64,000 bases of DNA from Paraniabella hibiscisoli (GCF_022512515.1 NZ_JAKWBK010000001.1:4154001-4218000), one strand, 5' to 3'. Positions 31,166-41,111 are shown, counted from the stretch's first letter. Numbers and translations: made by a program. Notes: generated by a model from the sequence alone, not told the origin.

Positions 31166-31900
31166 ATGAAAAGTACATATATGCCGACTAACATTGAAAA
31201 TTCGCAGCTGGAAATAGAAAAACGCGATAATCTGACACCGATGATAATACATGAAATTAGAAATCCATTAACCAGTATTGTTCTTTCGATGCATATACTA
31301 AGATCTGAAATTTCTAATCATGATTTACTTGAGTATGTAGATATTATAGATCGTAGCTCTGAGAGAATTGATTTTCTTCTAAAGTCTCTCCTGGGTTTTC
31401 AGCATTTAGACGAGGTGGAAGTACCAAAAATGCTTGTTGGACAGATGTTGGACGAGGTGTTATCCCAGGCCGCTGATCGACTCTATTTGAAGCAGGTAAA
31501 TGTTAATAAAATATATGACCAACAAAACTGTATTATGCCTTTTGATAGTGGCTCAATAATATTGGCTATTTCTAACATTGTCATTAATGCAATCGACGCT
31601 ATGGAACCTGGGAGGGGCGTGTTAAGTGTGTCAACCAAGGCATTGGGGCCGCGGTACGTTATTCAAATTGAAGACAACGGCTGTGGCATGTCCAAAGATG
31701 ACTTGAAAAACATTTTTACTCCTTTTTTCACAAAAAGAGCAGGGGGATTGGGACTGGGGCTGGCTAAAACTTACGATGTGCTCTGCTCCCTCCACATTCT
31801 TGTTGAAGTAGAATCTGAATTGCAAAAGGGAACCCGATTTATTTTGTCATTTGATGATCCTTCTTATCTCGTCCCCACTATATTGATGCACAAGGTGTAG
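31166..31900 (+). CDS. Soluble orphan sensor histidine kinase
   Basis: This is an intact 244-residue protein with only HisKA and HATPase_c domains. The phosphoacceptor His is in MIIHEIRNPLTSI (~residue 29). The ATP-binding boxes are NIVINAIDAM (N), DNGCGM (G1), FTPFFTKRAGGLGLGLA (F and G2) and KGTRFILSF (G3). There is no sensory or membrane domain and no response regulator nearby, so the signal must come through a partner. The same strand leads 92 bp later to ChaA. It could serve as a kinase for a distant regulator. Confidence 0.85.
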   Translation: MKSTYMPTNIENSQLEIEKRDNLTPMIIHEIRNPLTSIVLSMHILRSEISNHDLLEYVDIIDRSSERIDFLLKSLLGFQHLDEVEVPKMLVGQMLDEVLSQAADRLYLKQVNVNKIYDQQNCIMPFDSGSIILAISNIVINAIDAMEPGRGVLSVSTKALGPRYVIQIEDNGCGMSKDDLKNIFTPFFTKRAGGLGLGLAKTYDVLCSLHILVEVESELQKGTRFILSFDDPSYLVPTILMHKV

Positions 31901-31992
31901 CCACTTTGCAATCTACAAAGAGTTATCTCTACATTGAGCTAAAGGTTAAAGATGAATGACTAAAATGATTTTTCTCGCTCTATGAAAAAAAG

Positions 31993-33067
31993 ATGTATCT
32001 GTTTTTCTGGACAATCATCATTCCCTTGCTATCATGGGCTGGGTATCTAGGCCATGCATTTTTCGACGGTCATATTTATTTGATCATTTTAAGCATTTTA
32101 TTGGTCGGCTCCGTTCTGGCTGCTGTACATCATGCTGAAGTGATTGCCCTCAAAGTTGGAGAACCTTTCGGAACATTTCTCCTGGCTTTCGCTATTACTA
32201 TCATAGAAGTCTCATTAATTGTGTCACTTATGATGGCCAGTGATACTGCTGAAACTAAAGCTCTCGCCAGGGAAACAGTGTTTGCGGCTGTCATGATCAT
32301 TTTAAACGGGATAATCGGGTTATGCATATTAATCGGGGCACTACGTTTTAAAGAGCAGGTTTTTGAGCTAAAGGGGTTAGCGCAGCTTTGGTAACCCTGA
32401 CAGCGATCCTGGTACTCTCGCTTATCTTGCCGAACTATACTACTAGCAGCACACAACGACACGGATATAATACGATACAATTAAGTTTTATAGCTGTACT
32501 TTGCCTGGTGGTGTATTTGGTATTTATAATGATTCAGGCCGTCAGGCACCGGTCTTATTTTTTATCGCCCGAAGAGTCGGATGATGAGAATCTCCTACCT
32601 GTTAAACCAACATTAAGGACTTCACTTATTAGTGCAGTATTACTGTTACTATGCCTTGGCGTTGTAGTTTTATTAGCCAAGACGCTGGCGCCTGCAATAG
32701 AAAAATCCGTCTTATATATTGGGGCGCCCAAATCTTTGGTAGGTGTTATCATTGCTGCAATTGTTCTTCTGCCGGAAGGCATTGCGGCTTTAAGAGCTGC
32801 CGTGAATAACAGACTGCAAACGAGTCTTAACTTAGCACTGGGCTCTGCGCTAGCCAGCATCGGGCTTACTATTCCTGCTGTTGCATTCACCTCAATTGTT
32901 GCAGGTATGCAGCTTACATTAGGTGTTGACCCTAAGGCAACGGTATTGTTACTATTATCTTTGTTTACCCTTGTTGTTTCGTTAGCAACTGGCCGAACCC
33001 ATATACTACAGGGCATTATCCTGTTAGCGATATTCATACTTTACATTTTTTTATTTTCTACCCATAA
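31993..33067 (+). CDS. chaA: Ca2+/H+ (Na+/H+) antiporter ChaA
   Basis: The sequence HHAEVIALKVGEPFGTFLLAFAITIIEVSLIVSLMM matches the first CaCA repeat of ChaA (HADVLAHRLGEPYGSLILSLSVVILEVSLI in E. coli, from memory). The second repeat is FTSIVAG-flanked LPEGIAALRAAVNNRLQTSLNLALGSALASIGLTIP. Eleven hydrophobic segments span the inner membrane. One frame break near 32366 (one A missing) is fixed by KGVSAALVTLTAIL. The reading frame runs on past 33067, but a shift at the T run near 33050 gives the normal end ...FFYP, length ~358. It exports Ca2+ or Na+ in exchange for protons. Confidence 0.85.
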
Positions 33068-33436
33068 TAGCTTTTGTTTGTCACTGAGTTCGCCTTCTAT
33101 CTCATTTATTCGTAAATGTATCTTAAAATTAGGTTTTAGTAACAGTTGGTTAAAACTCGGTACTTTAGAAAAGGGTAAGGTAACGGTAGTCTTTATTGCT
33201 TCCTGCGCTATAAACGTTACCTTTGCTTTGAAAGGTCAGACGATCATCCATGTAAAAGGTTCGGATAGTGGATTTTCTTCAACATTGATTGACAACATTA
33301 TTTTTTTGTTACCCCTACTGAGATTTTTGTTAAACCGGTGCTATTGAGGCTGTAGTATATCCAAAAGATCTTTTTATTATTGTCTATTTCCTGGGATGCG
33401 ACTCTGATTGATGAAAGCAATTTTAATACACCATTC
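33068..33436. other. Gap between ChaA and the AraC-type gene
   Basis: The ChaA frame continues open here, but the peptide loses family similarity and the composition becomes non-protein-like. I see no separate gene. It should contain the AraC-type gene's promoter. Confidence 0.4.
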
Positions 33437-34000
33437 ATGATAATATATATCAAAAATATGGTCAGCCGAAGATGCTTGCTAAGGGTAATAGAAGAATTGA
33501 ACAATCTGTCTATATCCTATACATCAGTTAAAATGGGAGCAATTGAATCAAACGCACTGATATCAAACAAAACAATCAATGATTTTAGGATTAATTTATT
33601 GAAGTGTGGTTTAGATCTATTAGAAGATAAAGAGCATATACTTGTGGAGCGAATAAAAAATGTTATCATTAACATGCTTGACAATGAAACGAGGGAACCT
33701 TTGGATACAAATGATTCTATATTTATCAGCACCGAACTTCATTATAACTATACTTACCTTGCAAATATATTTTCAAAGGTTGAAGGAGTTACTATTCAGC
33801 AATACATCATTTTAAATAAGATTGAACGGGCTAAAGAGCTATTGCGGTATAATGAACTTACATTAACCGAGATATCTTACCTTCTCCACTATAGTAGTGT
33901 AGCACATCTTTCGAATCAATTCAAGAAGACAACAGGCGTAAGTCCAAGGTCTTTTAAAAGGCAGGAGCAGCAAAGAAAATGCGAGATTTCAAATCTGTGA
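33437..34000 (+). CDS. AraC-type helix-turn-helix regulator
   Basis: ATG at 33437 (MIIYIKNMVSRRCLLRVIEELNNLSI) is preferred because the upstream codons are not protein-like. The C-terminal ~100 residues carry an AraC HTH pair (YLANIFSKVEGVTIQQYIILNKIERAKELLRYNELTLTEISYLLHYSSVAHLSNQFKKTTGVSPRSFK in three segments). The N-terminal ~90 residues are a short domain typical of small Bacteroidota AraC proteins following transporters. It may regulate the ChaA gene or nearby accessory genes; targets are unknown. Confidence 0.8.
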   Translation: MIIYIKNMVSRRCLLRVIEELNNLSISYTSVKMGAIESNALISNKTINDFRINLLKCGLDLLEDKEHILVERIKNVIINMLDNETREPLDTNDSIFISTELHYNYTYLANIFSKVEGVTIQQYIILNKIERAKELLRYNELTLTEISYLLHYSSVAHLSNQFKKTTGVSPRSFKRQEQQRKCEISNL

Positions 34001-34094
34001 TTCTTGTAACAGTAAAGAAGAATTTTGTAAGAAATCAAAGGTGAAGAAGTGGAACTTTACATTGTGAAAATTATTTCACAATTAAAATTATGTT

Positions 34095-34337
34095 ATGCAA
34101 AATAAAGTTAACAAGCCAGAAGACGATTTTAAAGTGGTTGGTGATTGGGAAGCTCAATCCCGAATATTAAAAGAAAAATTCCCTCAGCTTACTAAAGCTG
34201 ATCTGATATACGAAAAAGATCATGAAGCCGATTTGCTGGAAAGGATACAAAAGAGATTAAATAAAAAACGGGTAGAAGTGATTAATATTATTAGAAAGGG
34301 GTTATCAATTGGTGAGCGTAGAGTGGCAAGGCTTTAA
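34095..34337 (+). CDS. CsbD-like small stress protein
   Basis: This intact 80-residue protein has the pattern VGDWEAQSRILKEKFPQLTKADLIYEKDHEADLLERIQKRLNKKRVEVINIIRKG (in three segments). It resembles the W...LK.KF..LT..DL.Y..G.E.ELL.R....L.K.R.EV arrangement of Bacteroidota CsbD-like proteins. It is probably a cytoplasmic stress-response protein. A strong terminator follows. Confidence 0.6.
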   Translation: MQNKVNKPEDDFKVVGDWEAQSRILKEKFPQLTKADLIYEKDHEADLLERIQKRLNKKRVEVINIIRKGLSIGERRVARL

Positions 34338-34379
34338 GAGTCCTCTTCAGGCAGTAGCTTATTGCTAATAGTGAGTAGT

Positions 34380-34418
34380 GAATAAAGGTAGATCATTTTT
34401 CTGCCTTTATTTTTTTTG
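34380..34418 (+). terminator. Intrinsic terminator after the CsbD-like gene
   Basis: AATAAAGGtAG pairs with CTgCCTTTATT across an ~8-base loop (one G-T pair), followed by a run of seven T's. Confidence 0.8.
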
Positions 34419-34584
34419 TATCGATTTAATCATAATCTATATCACATGGAGGATTATAAATTAACTACAGTTGTAAACTCGTAAAAGATGGTTGTTGCTT
34501 TCTGTGTTCAAACCATTTGTCGTTTTATAATAAACAATAACCACTATAACGGTTCTTTTTTGTATATTACAGGAAAGGAAAATA

Positions 34585-34797
34585 ATGCGACAAGTAGATA
34601 TTGTAAGATTTGGAGAACATAAGCTGAGGGATAAAGATAAATGGGCGGAATTATTAAGCGGAGAACAAATTATTATTACCGATTTCCAGATAGGATTGAT
34701 TTGGAAGAGATGGGCCAATAGTAAAGGGGCCAAACGCCGGGATAACATTTGTTACAATATATTTTCGTTTTCTCAACCCGAAAAATTTGATATATAA
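34585..34797 (+). CDS. Small hypothetical protein (70 aa)
   Basis: The frame has a reasonable basic composition with a compact central segment (WAELLSGEQIIITDFQIGLIWKRWANSKGAKRRD). It lies just upstream of the duplicated small-gene array. I do not recognise the family. Confidence 0.4.
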   Translation: MRQVDIVRFGEHKLRDKDKWAELLSGEQIIITDFQIGLIWKRWANSKGAKRRDNICYNIFSFSQPEKFDI

Positions 34798-34919
34798 CTG
34801 TATTGGATCTGCCTTCCTTAAAAAATTGTACAACTCAAAATTTCATTGGTATTTATTATACCCATTACGATATGTAACTCTGAGTGTACCATTGGTATGC
34901 TATTTGCCTTGTTGGTAAT

Positions 34920-35111
34920 ATGGAAGTTTATTATGAAACACCTGGCTCGATCGCTGAGGCATTGGGTATGTTAACAGATGAAAAGGCGATATTTATTGAT
35001 ACCGAAGATGCGCTGGCTATTCTTAAACAATATCCGGCAAGATGCTATAAACTGCACTGGAACTCGCCTGTACAGGGGAGAGTAGTAATGATACCGCAAA
35101 CAGGGAAATGA
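34920..35111 (+). CDS. Small accessory protein, family 1a of the duplicated array (63 aa)
   Basis: ATG at 34920 (MEVYYETPGSIAEALGMLTD) is chosen; an upstream in-frame ATG at 34884 adds an unlikely hydrophobic tail. The ending WNSPVQGRVVMIPQTGK overlaps the next gene by ATGA. A decayed copy of its 3' end (ATGATACCGCAATAGGGAAA) occurs near 39197. Function is unknown. Confidence 0.45.
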   Translation: MEVYYETPGSIAEALGMLTDEKAIFIDTEDALAILKQYPARCYKLHWNSPVQGRVVMIPQTGK

Positions 35112-35278
35112 TCAATAAAGGTCTTAATGTTATGTCGGGTGTCGCTAAAACAGATACTAAGTCCTGGCTAGAGGATTATAAGTTTAAATTGCTCGATATC
35201 AGATTTGGACTTAAAGAAGAATGTATGGTATTCAAAACTTTAATTCTTTTCTTCTCACGAGAAGCTCACCACGAGTGA
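35108..35278 (+). CDS. Small accessory protein, family 1b (56 aa), translationally coupled
   Basis: The start ATG at 35108 overlaps the preceding stop in an ATGA junction, a sign of translational coupling. The peptide contains SGVAKTDTKSWLEDYKFKLLD and IRFGLKEECMVFKTLILFF. A decayed homologue at 39228-39367 reads SAIAKTDGYTLAHYKFEMLG, supporting that both are real coding sequences. Function is unknown. Confidence 0.5.
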   Translation: MINKGLNVMSGVAKTDTKSWLEDYKFKLLDIRFGLKEECMVFKTLILFFSREAHHE

Positions 35279-35319
35279 TTTAGCGCGGTCATGAAGGATC
35301 AGGTATTACTTCCCTGCCT

Positions 35320-35516
35320 TTAAGTAAAATGCTCCCGGCCTGGAGGCCACCCATGGTGATAAAAAGTTTACGGCTGAATCATCTCTAAATTCAAAGTCCG
35401 ATTTTGGCAACGAGTGCTCTTCAGGCTTATTGCCTGAAATACGTAATATTTCAGAGGATTTGTGTGAGAGAATTATTTCCAGTATTGGTGAACCCGTTAT
35501 TGACATGTCAGCGTAA
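35320..35516 (+). pseudogene. Truncated copy of small-protein family 2
   Basis: The last ~24 codons read ISEDLCERIISSIGEPVIDMSA and align with the end of the intact gene at 40125 (VSADLCERIVSRVGEPVIDVAA). The upstream part lacks the N-terminal sequence of that gene, and no start codon gives a full-length product. This is a decayed paralogue. Confidence 0.7.
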
Positions 35517-35680
35517 TAGCAGTTTTCTATTCCTCAAACTTAAAACGACTGCATGATGAGGCTTGTAGCGGAAACCTTAAAACTTCCATGCATCTATAAC
35601 CTGGATAGATGCGCAGCAATCTTTAGGACTTGGAATAGGTTATTTACTTTAGGGCGTTCTGACTGATACTGTCCGTCCTT
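35517..35680. repeat. Conserved flank of the duplicated block, copy A
   Basis: Non-coding sequence after the family 2 remnant matches the sequence after the intact family 2 gene (40380-40540). Shared runs include TTTAGGA.TTGGAATAGGT and ACTGC...ATGAGG.TT...CGGAAA...AAAAC.TCCATGC. Similarity beyond the coding part indicates a block duplication. Confidence 0.65.
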
Positions 35681-35907
35681 ATTATATGATTAATTCTTTT
35701 AGGTCGTAAAGGTTCATCTTAATTTTATTATATCATGTAGCAGCATAATATTCCAATTCGCGAAAAATGTGGGCGGTGTCACTAGAATGGCTTTGAGGTA
35801 GGCGCTCGATTGAAAATAATCTCAACTAACACGGAGGGCATTTCATTTTAAAACTTAACGTGATGATATAAATTCGCAGACAAATGCGATATGCGATACC
35901 ATATTAT
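35681..35907. other. Non-coding stretch in the accessory region
   Basis: No open frame or conserved element is recognisable between the repeat flank and the next small gene. Confidence 0.4.
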
Positions 35908-36069
35908 CTATTTAGTGATGATACATTTAATGGGAATAACTAGGTTTTTATGTTCACCTTTACAAAATAAGGTGACAGATTTGCCTTCTATCGAAACAAT
36001 TGTATAGATTTTACTAGATGTAAAGGGAGGAAGTAGCTTTACATTGTCGCCAATTTGTAAAGGGCTCAT
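35908..36069 (-). CDS. Very small protein, family 4 (53 aa)
   Basis: A clean 53-codon frame begins MSPLQIGDNVKLLPPFTSSK and ends IPIKCIITK. Its pattern (IGDxVxLLPPF...YTIVSIEGKSVTLFC) resembles small SH3/KOW-like barrel proteins. A homologue in decayed form lies at 41635-41774 (IGDSITLLPHF), which supports that it is coding. Function is unknown. Confidence 0.55.
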   Translation of the reverse strand: MSPLQIGDNVKLLPPFTSSKIYTIVSIEGKSVTLFCKGEHKNLVIPIKCIITK

Positions 36070-36186
36070 AGACTTGTATGTTTTAATAGTTTATAGTAAA
36101 TCACTGCATGTATTAATGGTTTTCAGAAAATTTAATATTATTGGTGAAAAATCGAACGGCTTCGCTAAAAACCAATTGTAAATTTT

Positions 36187-36399
36187 CTACAGAACTAATT
36201 TCCTGCCAGTTACAATAAAGTTTTCACTGTCATTATTATTTCCTCTATGCCAATCCCATAAATCTAGGTTTATGCTCCCTATATTACAATCCCAAAGCGC
36301 AATAGCATCTCCTGTAATAAATACATTTGATATAACTACATCCTGGCTTTTTGATGTAATTATTAATTCTGAAATTGCCGAAAATTCTGTTGTACTCAT
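36187..36399 (-). CDS. Small accessory protein, family 3, copy A (70 aa)
   Basis: The protein contains VISNVFITGDAIALWD and LDLWDWHRGNNNDSENFIVTGRK, aligning with the gene at 41112 (ILSNVFVTGDAIPFWQ, DLASWYWYRDTDREDPIYIVTERK). Two diverged copies with the same spacing show a real small-protein family. No function can be assigned. Confidence 0.6.
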   Translation of the reverse strand: MSTTEFSAISELIITSKSQDVVISNVFITGDAIALWDCNIGSINLDLWDWHRGNNNDSENFIVTGRKLVL

Positions 36400-36630
36400 T
36401 TTGTAATTTTTTTGCTAATATTTTCACATTAGCGTATTAAAAAAGATTAGTTGCAGCGATTGAAATACACAGTTTACGGCAGCAGATAAAAGTGATGGTA
36501 ATAAATCGTATTTGCGCGGTTTCTTATATCTTATGCATAAAGATAACATATATTTTCCGTATAAACTAAAGTTGCCTTTTTAAATGATCCGCTCTCAAAT
36601 ACCTGATTGTGGTATTCTTAAAGTACTCTC

Positions 36631-37262
36631 TTACATGTACAGAATTTTTTGCTCAATTAGTAAATAGGTTATAGTACCACTGGCACTTTTACCGCTGCTT
36701 GCTTTAATTGTTAAGGGATTTTTGACTATTTGATCGATCAGCATTTTTTTAGAATCTTTCGCAGTAGCTGAAAATAATACCGTTTGTTTTCGCTTATTTG
36801 TAAGCGAAACGATAGTCTTAACATCCTTGATAAAACCCATGTCTAGCATACGATCAAACTCGTCTAATATAAGTGCCTTAATTGATGAAAGGCAAATGGC
36901 ATCAGGGTTTATCAGGTCTAATAACCTGCCCGGTGTTGCAATAATAAGATGATGTTTTCTGGCTGCGTGAGGTCTATCGGGAGCCACATCGGAGCCCCGA
37001 TAAAACAGGCCGCGCTAAACTGCATACCTAGAGTAAGTGCTTTAAACTCATCAGCTACCTGTTGAGCCAACTCCTTTGTCGGTACCACTACCAGGCCTTC
37101 ATTATTTTTGTTTTGTACCAGCTATGCTATCAACCGTATTAGAAAAGCAGCCGTCTTTCCCGTAGCTGCAACGCCCATAACATTAGCGCCTCCAATAATT
37201 GCTGGTATGGTATGATACTGTATTTTTATTGGCGAGGTCTATCCCTTGCTTTATATGTTCTG
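36631..37262 (-). pseudogene. DEAD-box RNA helicase remnant
   Basis: Read across three frames on the minus strand, this gives the Q motif (PIKIQYHTIPAIIGG), a shortened Walker A (VAATGKTAAF, normally AxxGxGKT), Ia (VVPTKELAQQV), ATPGRLLDL, LILDEFDRMLDMGF in place of DEAD, and LFSAT. An in-frame stop follows RLIA. The whole C-terminal RecA domain is missing after ITYLLIEQKILYM. The Walker A deletion and missing domain show real decay, not just read error. Confidence 0.8.
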
Positions 37263-37286
37263 CTTCAATAACGGGTGGACCGGCAT

Positions 37287-37415
37287 GTCTTTAAAAGACC
37301 AGGTTGCCGTAAAGCTTGCGGTTGTATTGTTAACCGGCTGTATCCCTATCATAGCTGGATCCATAGTTTTGAGCCTTGCCCTGCCGGTTTTTCCAGCATG
37401 TTGTTTATATTAGCT
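37287..37415 (+). CDS. Possible small membrane peptide (42 aa)
   Basis: An ATG at 37287 opens a short frame (MSLKDQVAVKLAVVLLTGCI...) with a single hydrophobic helix. It lies between the helicase remnant and the desaturase. No homologue or ribosome-binding site stands out, so this may be a chance frame. Confidence 0.2.
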
Positions 37416-37552
37416 ATTACTGTTTTTCATTATTTCTTTTACATTAATGTTGGTGTTGTTGAAAGTAGGTGTCATACAGCTTTTCTTCTGGTTACTTTAA
37501 ATTCCCAAACTGACTTTAATAGAGTCTTTACGAGTTTTGAAGAGCCCATTGA

Positions 37553-38645
37553 CTAATGAGCGCCTTTATAAGGCATAGAGCCTAGCTTGCGTAACATAGT
37601 GCCATGACTTTGAAGTGCAGAGAAAAAGGTAGGATAGCTGTAGTAGGGTATGCCAAATTCTTCAGTCGTTTTTTTAACAATCGGTGCCAGTCTTCTATAA
37701 TGAACATGGGAGATGTGGGGAAACAGGTGATGTTCGATCTGGAAATTTAAACCTCCGATCAACCATGAAAACAGGCGGCTTCGCGGAGCAAAATTGCAAG
37801 TGGTAGCCAGCTGATGAACCAGCCGTTCATTTTCGAGTTTACCCGCATTGTCGGGCAATGGGAAAGAAGCGTCTGGCATAACATGCGCCGTTTGAAATAC
37901 GATGGATATACAAAACCCCGTCACAAAGTGCATACTTAGGAATGCCACGATTACAATCCATGGCGCAAAGGAGGTAAGCAGAAGAGGCAATAACAGTACG
38001 TAGGAGAAATAAACCAGCTTCCAGAAAATAACCTTTAACAAAAGCCGCCGATACTCGGTATTACTTTTAATTAGATCTTGTTTTTGTAACGGCTAAGCCT
38101 GATAAAGTCTTTTGAAGTGATCCAAGAAATGGTGGACAGTCCGTAGAATAACCACACATAATAATGCTGAAAGGGGTGCAAGCGGTTCTTTTTAGCATGC
38201 GGAGAAAACCGGAGAAAAAGGGCGCATTGATATCGTCGTCATGTTCATCAATATTGGTGAAGCTATGATGCAATACATTATGTTGCAACTTCCATACTTC
38301 GTCGCTGGCTCCAATGATATTCATCGTATAGCCCATCCACTTGTTCAATACCTTACTTTTGGAGTAGGAGCCGTGCAACGCATCGTGCATAACGCCCATG
38401 CCTATCCCCGCCATGCCAAAGCCGCTAAGTATGAATAAGCAAAACAGTTGCCATACCTGAGTAATTCCGCTAAAGCAGATGACAGCCAGGGGTACAAAGT
38501 AAAGAGACAACATGAAACCGGTTTTAAACACCATGTCACGGTTGCCAAACCGGTTTTTGCCGTTTATCTTTAAATAATGTTGAACACGCGTTTTTAATGT
38601 GGTAGAAAAATCGGCTGCCTCCGATTTTTTGAAGGATAACTTTTT
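37553..38645 (-). CDS. Fatty-acid desaturase (linoleoyl-CoA-desaturase-like), several frame breaks
   Basis: The three histidine boxes are present: HDALHGSY, HNVLHHSFTN and QIEHHLFPHISHVHY. Four hydrophobic segments surround them. Between ~38070 and 38200, at least two indels disrupt the middle; other frames supply HPFQHYYVWLFYGLSTISWITSKDFIRLSRYK. N-terminal similarity extends to ~38645 (FKKSEAADFSTTLKTRV) but no ATG is in frame, so the start is lost or miscalled. The enzyme is an inner-membrane diiron acyl-lipid or acyl-CoA desaturase introducing a front-end double bond. It lies beside pseudogenes, so it could be decaying too. Confidence 0.75.
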
Positions 38646-38659
38646 AATAAAATTTATTT

Positions 38660-39196
38660 TATATGTATGAATAAGTTCTTAAAGGCCAGTAGCCTTAAGC
38701 GGGTTTTTCTAAAAAAGTAGAAACTTATTACAAGAATGGAGGTATCGGGAGAAAATTTGCGTTAAAGCAAGCTAAATACTCATTGCAATTTGCAACACAC
38801 TTTGAAAGAGTTTGTGTTAAATATCTACAACACCAGGCAAAGGTAGGCGAAAATATTATAACATAGTAGAATATAGATTCAAGAGCTGCTAAATGATCGT
38901 TAAATACAAGAATTTGAGGTGATAGTGATATTCTCAAAAAATAGTTCTTTTAAAAGGCAAGCTTATCCGCCGGCTGCACAATAAACGCTACAAAAGCATA
39001 GATCAACTATATTTGAGGATTATCTATTGTAGAAGATAATTCACAAACGAGCTGCGATTTGACATGGGAGAAATTTTAATGGTTTAATATGATGCTCCTA
39101 TTAAAGAGGTAGCTAGGAATGACACTTGCCAGCCAACACGGTTATGGCTCTGCTTATTTTCAAACTGCGACACCAATTGAATTTTGACACCAACTA
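38660..39196. other. Non-coding stretch upstream of the desaturase
   Basis: I see only short random frames. It may hold the desaturase promoter on the minus strand. Confidence 0.4.
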
Positions 39197-39367
39197 TGAT
39201 ACCGCAATAGGGAAAAGGACAAAGGTCATAATACAACATCGGCCATCGCTAAAACAGATGGCTACACCTTAGCGCATTATAAATTTGAAATGCTCGGCTG
39301 CATATTTGACTTCAGCGAGGAGACAGCATATTCTATACTTTTATTTTTTCTTTTGGCAAGGCCTTAA
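39197..39367 (+). pseudogene. Decayed copy of small-protein families 1a/1b
   Basis: The fragment ATGATACCGCAATAGGGAAA matches the 3' end of the gene at 34920, and the following frame SAIAKTDGYTLAHYKFEMLG matches the gene at 35108. There is no start codon in frame and an intervening stop. This is copy B of the duplicated array. Confidence 0.65.
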
Positions 39368-40124
39368 ACTACCAAGCTGATCGTGAATTGATTTAACGAG
39401 GTGATCAAAACTCGGGTGTTAATGCCCATGCTTTTGAGTAAAATGCTAACCAGTTTAAGTGACTCTATAGTAAGGGTATATCCGTGAATTATTTCTGAAT
39501 TCAGGGTTGAATTGAACCAGCCAGTGCTCTACAAGCTGCTGTTGTATGAATTCATTCCTATCGCCATATTTGCTAATTTATTATGTCCGCCCATTTTTAA
39601 AGCGTATCTTCGTTAGACTTCGCTTGGTTAGTGAGTTGAATATTTTTTAAGTGCGCGTTAATTACTCACGAGTTTTCGATTTTAGATTGCTTCTTCCTGG
39701 GTGTTTCTTGGTTTTCGGGAACATAGCATGTAATGTGTATTGGCAATATCGCCGTTTAATTTTAGAATTTGTTTATAAGATACCTTCCTTCCGGAACTGA
39801 CTATTAATGAAATTTTTGCAGACTTCGAGGTTGCTGGTTGCATACCATTTGGAAGATGAGCACCAGGTAGCGTAGGTTGGTGTTACATATCAAAAACGCT
39901 AAGATTTTACTTTTATATTTTGTGTTCCCTGCTGTTGCTGGTGTTTTCAGCTCTTCGCTCATATAACAGCAACCTGTTTCCCTATTACTATCTCTAATGT
40001 TGGAAATGGCTGGGATTGGGGTGTTCGGTTATTAGTATAAATGTAAATGGTTCGTAAAGAAATATTCTTAGAACTAGTATGTTTCTGCGATAGTTTGATG
40101 TGTAGTAATTTAATGTTATAATAT
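39368..40124. other. Long stretch without a recognisable gene
   Basis: About 750 bp contain no conserved frame. Short matches to the copy A region (GAGTAAAATGCT..CC near 39436) suggest its left end is part of the decayed duplication. I see no RNA gene or attachment site. Confidence 0.4.
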
Positions 40125-40379
40125 ATGAAATATAGTTTTAGCCTTGCTCCTTGTGAAATGTACAGAAGCGATGAAGATATAAAGGCGGATGCCCGCCGAT
40201 GGGTAGTAAACAAGATAGCTTATTTAATGGAAGAGGTCAAGGTCGAAAAAGGGAAGTTGAAATGTAAAATTGACGTGGATCGTTTCCTTGTGGAGATCGA
40301 ATTATGTAATGTTTCAGCGGATTTGTGTGAGAGAATTGTTTCCCGTGTTGGTGAACCAGTTATAGATGTAGCAGCTTAA
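40125..40379 (+). CDS. Small accessory protein, family 2, intact copy (84 aa)
   Basis: The frame runs from MKYSFSLAPCEMYRSDEDIK to GEPVIDVAA with a plausible mixed alpha/beta composition and no membrane segment. The truncated paralogue at 35320 shares the last 24 residues. Family and function are unknown. Confidence 0.55.
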   Translation: MKYSFSLAPCEMYRSDEDIKADARRWVVNKIAYLMEEVKVEKGKLKCKIDVDRFLVEIELCNVSADLCERIVSRVGEPVIDVAA

Positions 40380-40540
40380 TGCTGGTTGTGTATTTCACAC
40401 ACTAGCCCAACTGCTTTATGAGGTTTCTGCCCGGAAATTTCAAAACATCCATGCTTGTTATTACGAACAAGTAAACGTGCAGTACTCTTTAGGATTTGGA
40501 ATAGGTGTTTATTTTAAGGCTTTGTAGCCGATTCTGCCCA
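40380..40540. repeat. Conserved flank of the duplicated block, copy B
   Basis: Matches the non-coding sequence at 35517-35680, including TTTAGGATTTGGAATAGGT and the GGAAATTTCAAAACATCCATGC segment. The conservation lies outside the coding region. Confidence 0.65.
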
Positions 40541-41111
40541 CGATCAAAAGTAACAGCTACTACAACCTTACAGCTATACAACGATCCTCACCGTTAGAAG
40601 CAAATAGGTATACAACAGAAATTCAAGAGAATTCATAGATGTTTGCTATCGTCAAGAGCCTTTCGAAACTGTAGCTTTCCAGCCTTTGGAGCTGGTCGAA
40701 GAAATGATAGGTGCCATATGTTGGTTTAAATCAATAGATACAGGCCTTTGGAGTAGGCCACACTTCAATCCAGGATGGAGATCTTTGTATGTCAGTTTTT
40801 AGAGGCGGTCGTAATGGATTGTATGACAAGTAAGCATATTAGCCGTTTTATCGGTATAGCAGTGCTTAGCTCAGTTCTATTGAATGTTATACTGTTAGGG
40901 CATATTATTATTTTCGATTTCCATCGGTTGTAAAGTTTATAAGAAGATGCGAGATATAATGTTTACCTTTCAGGGAACAACAGTCAACAGAAAGAGGAAT
41001 ACACATCTACACCACTCTATTGCAACCTGCGCCCACTTGTGTCTTATTATTACTGCCACTGTATAATTTATCAACTTGTCCGTAATAAAAATGGACAGCA
41101 AAATATAGCGA
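40541..41111. other. Non-coding stretch with short imperfect repeats
   Basis: No gene is evident. GCCTTTGGAG occurs twice (~40694 and ~40745) with related flanks. The right end should carry the promoter of the 41112 gene. Confidence 0.35.

Noticed and set aside
33068..33347. C-terminal extension of ChaA by ~90 residues
   Set aside because: Family length and loss of similarity place the true end at ~33067 after one indel in a T run.
37275..37556. Plus-strand 93-codon frame before the desaturase
   Set aside because: Composition is not protein-like, it overlaps the desaturase stop, and no homologue or ribosome-binding site is seen.
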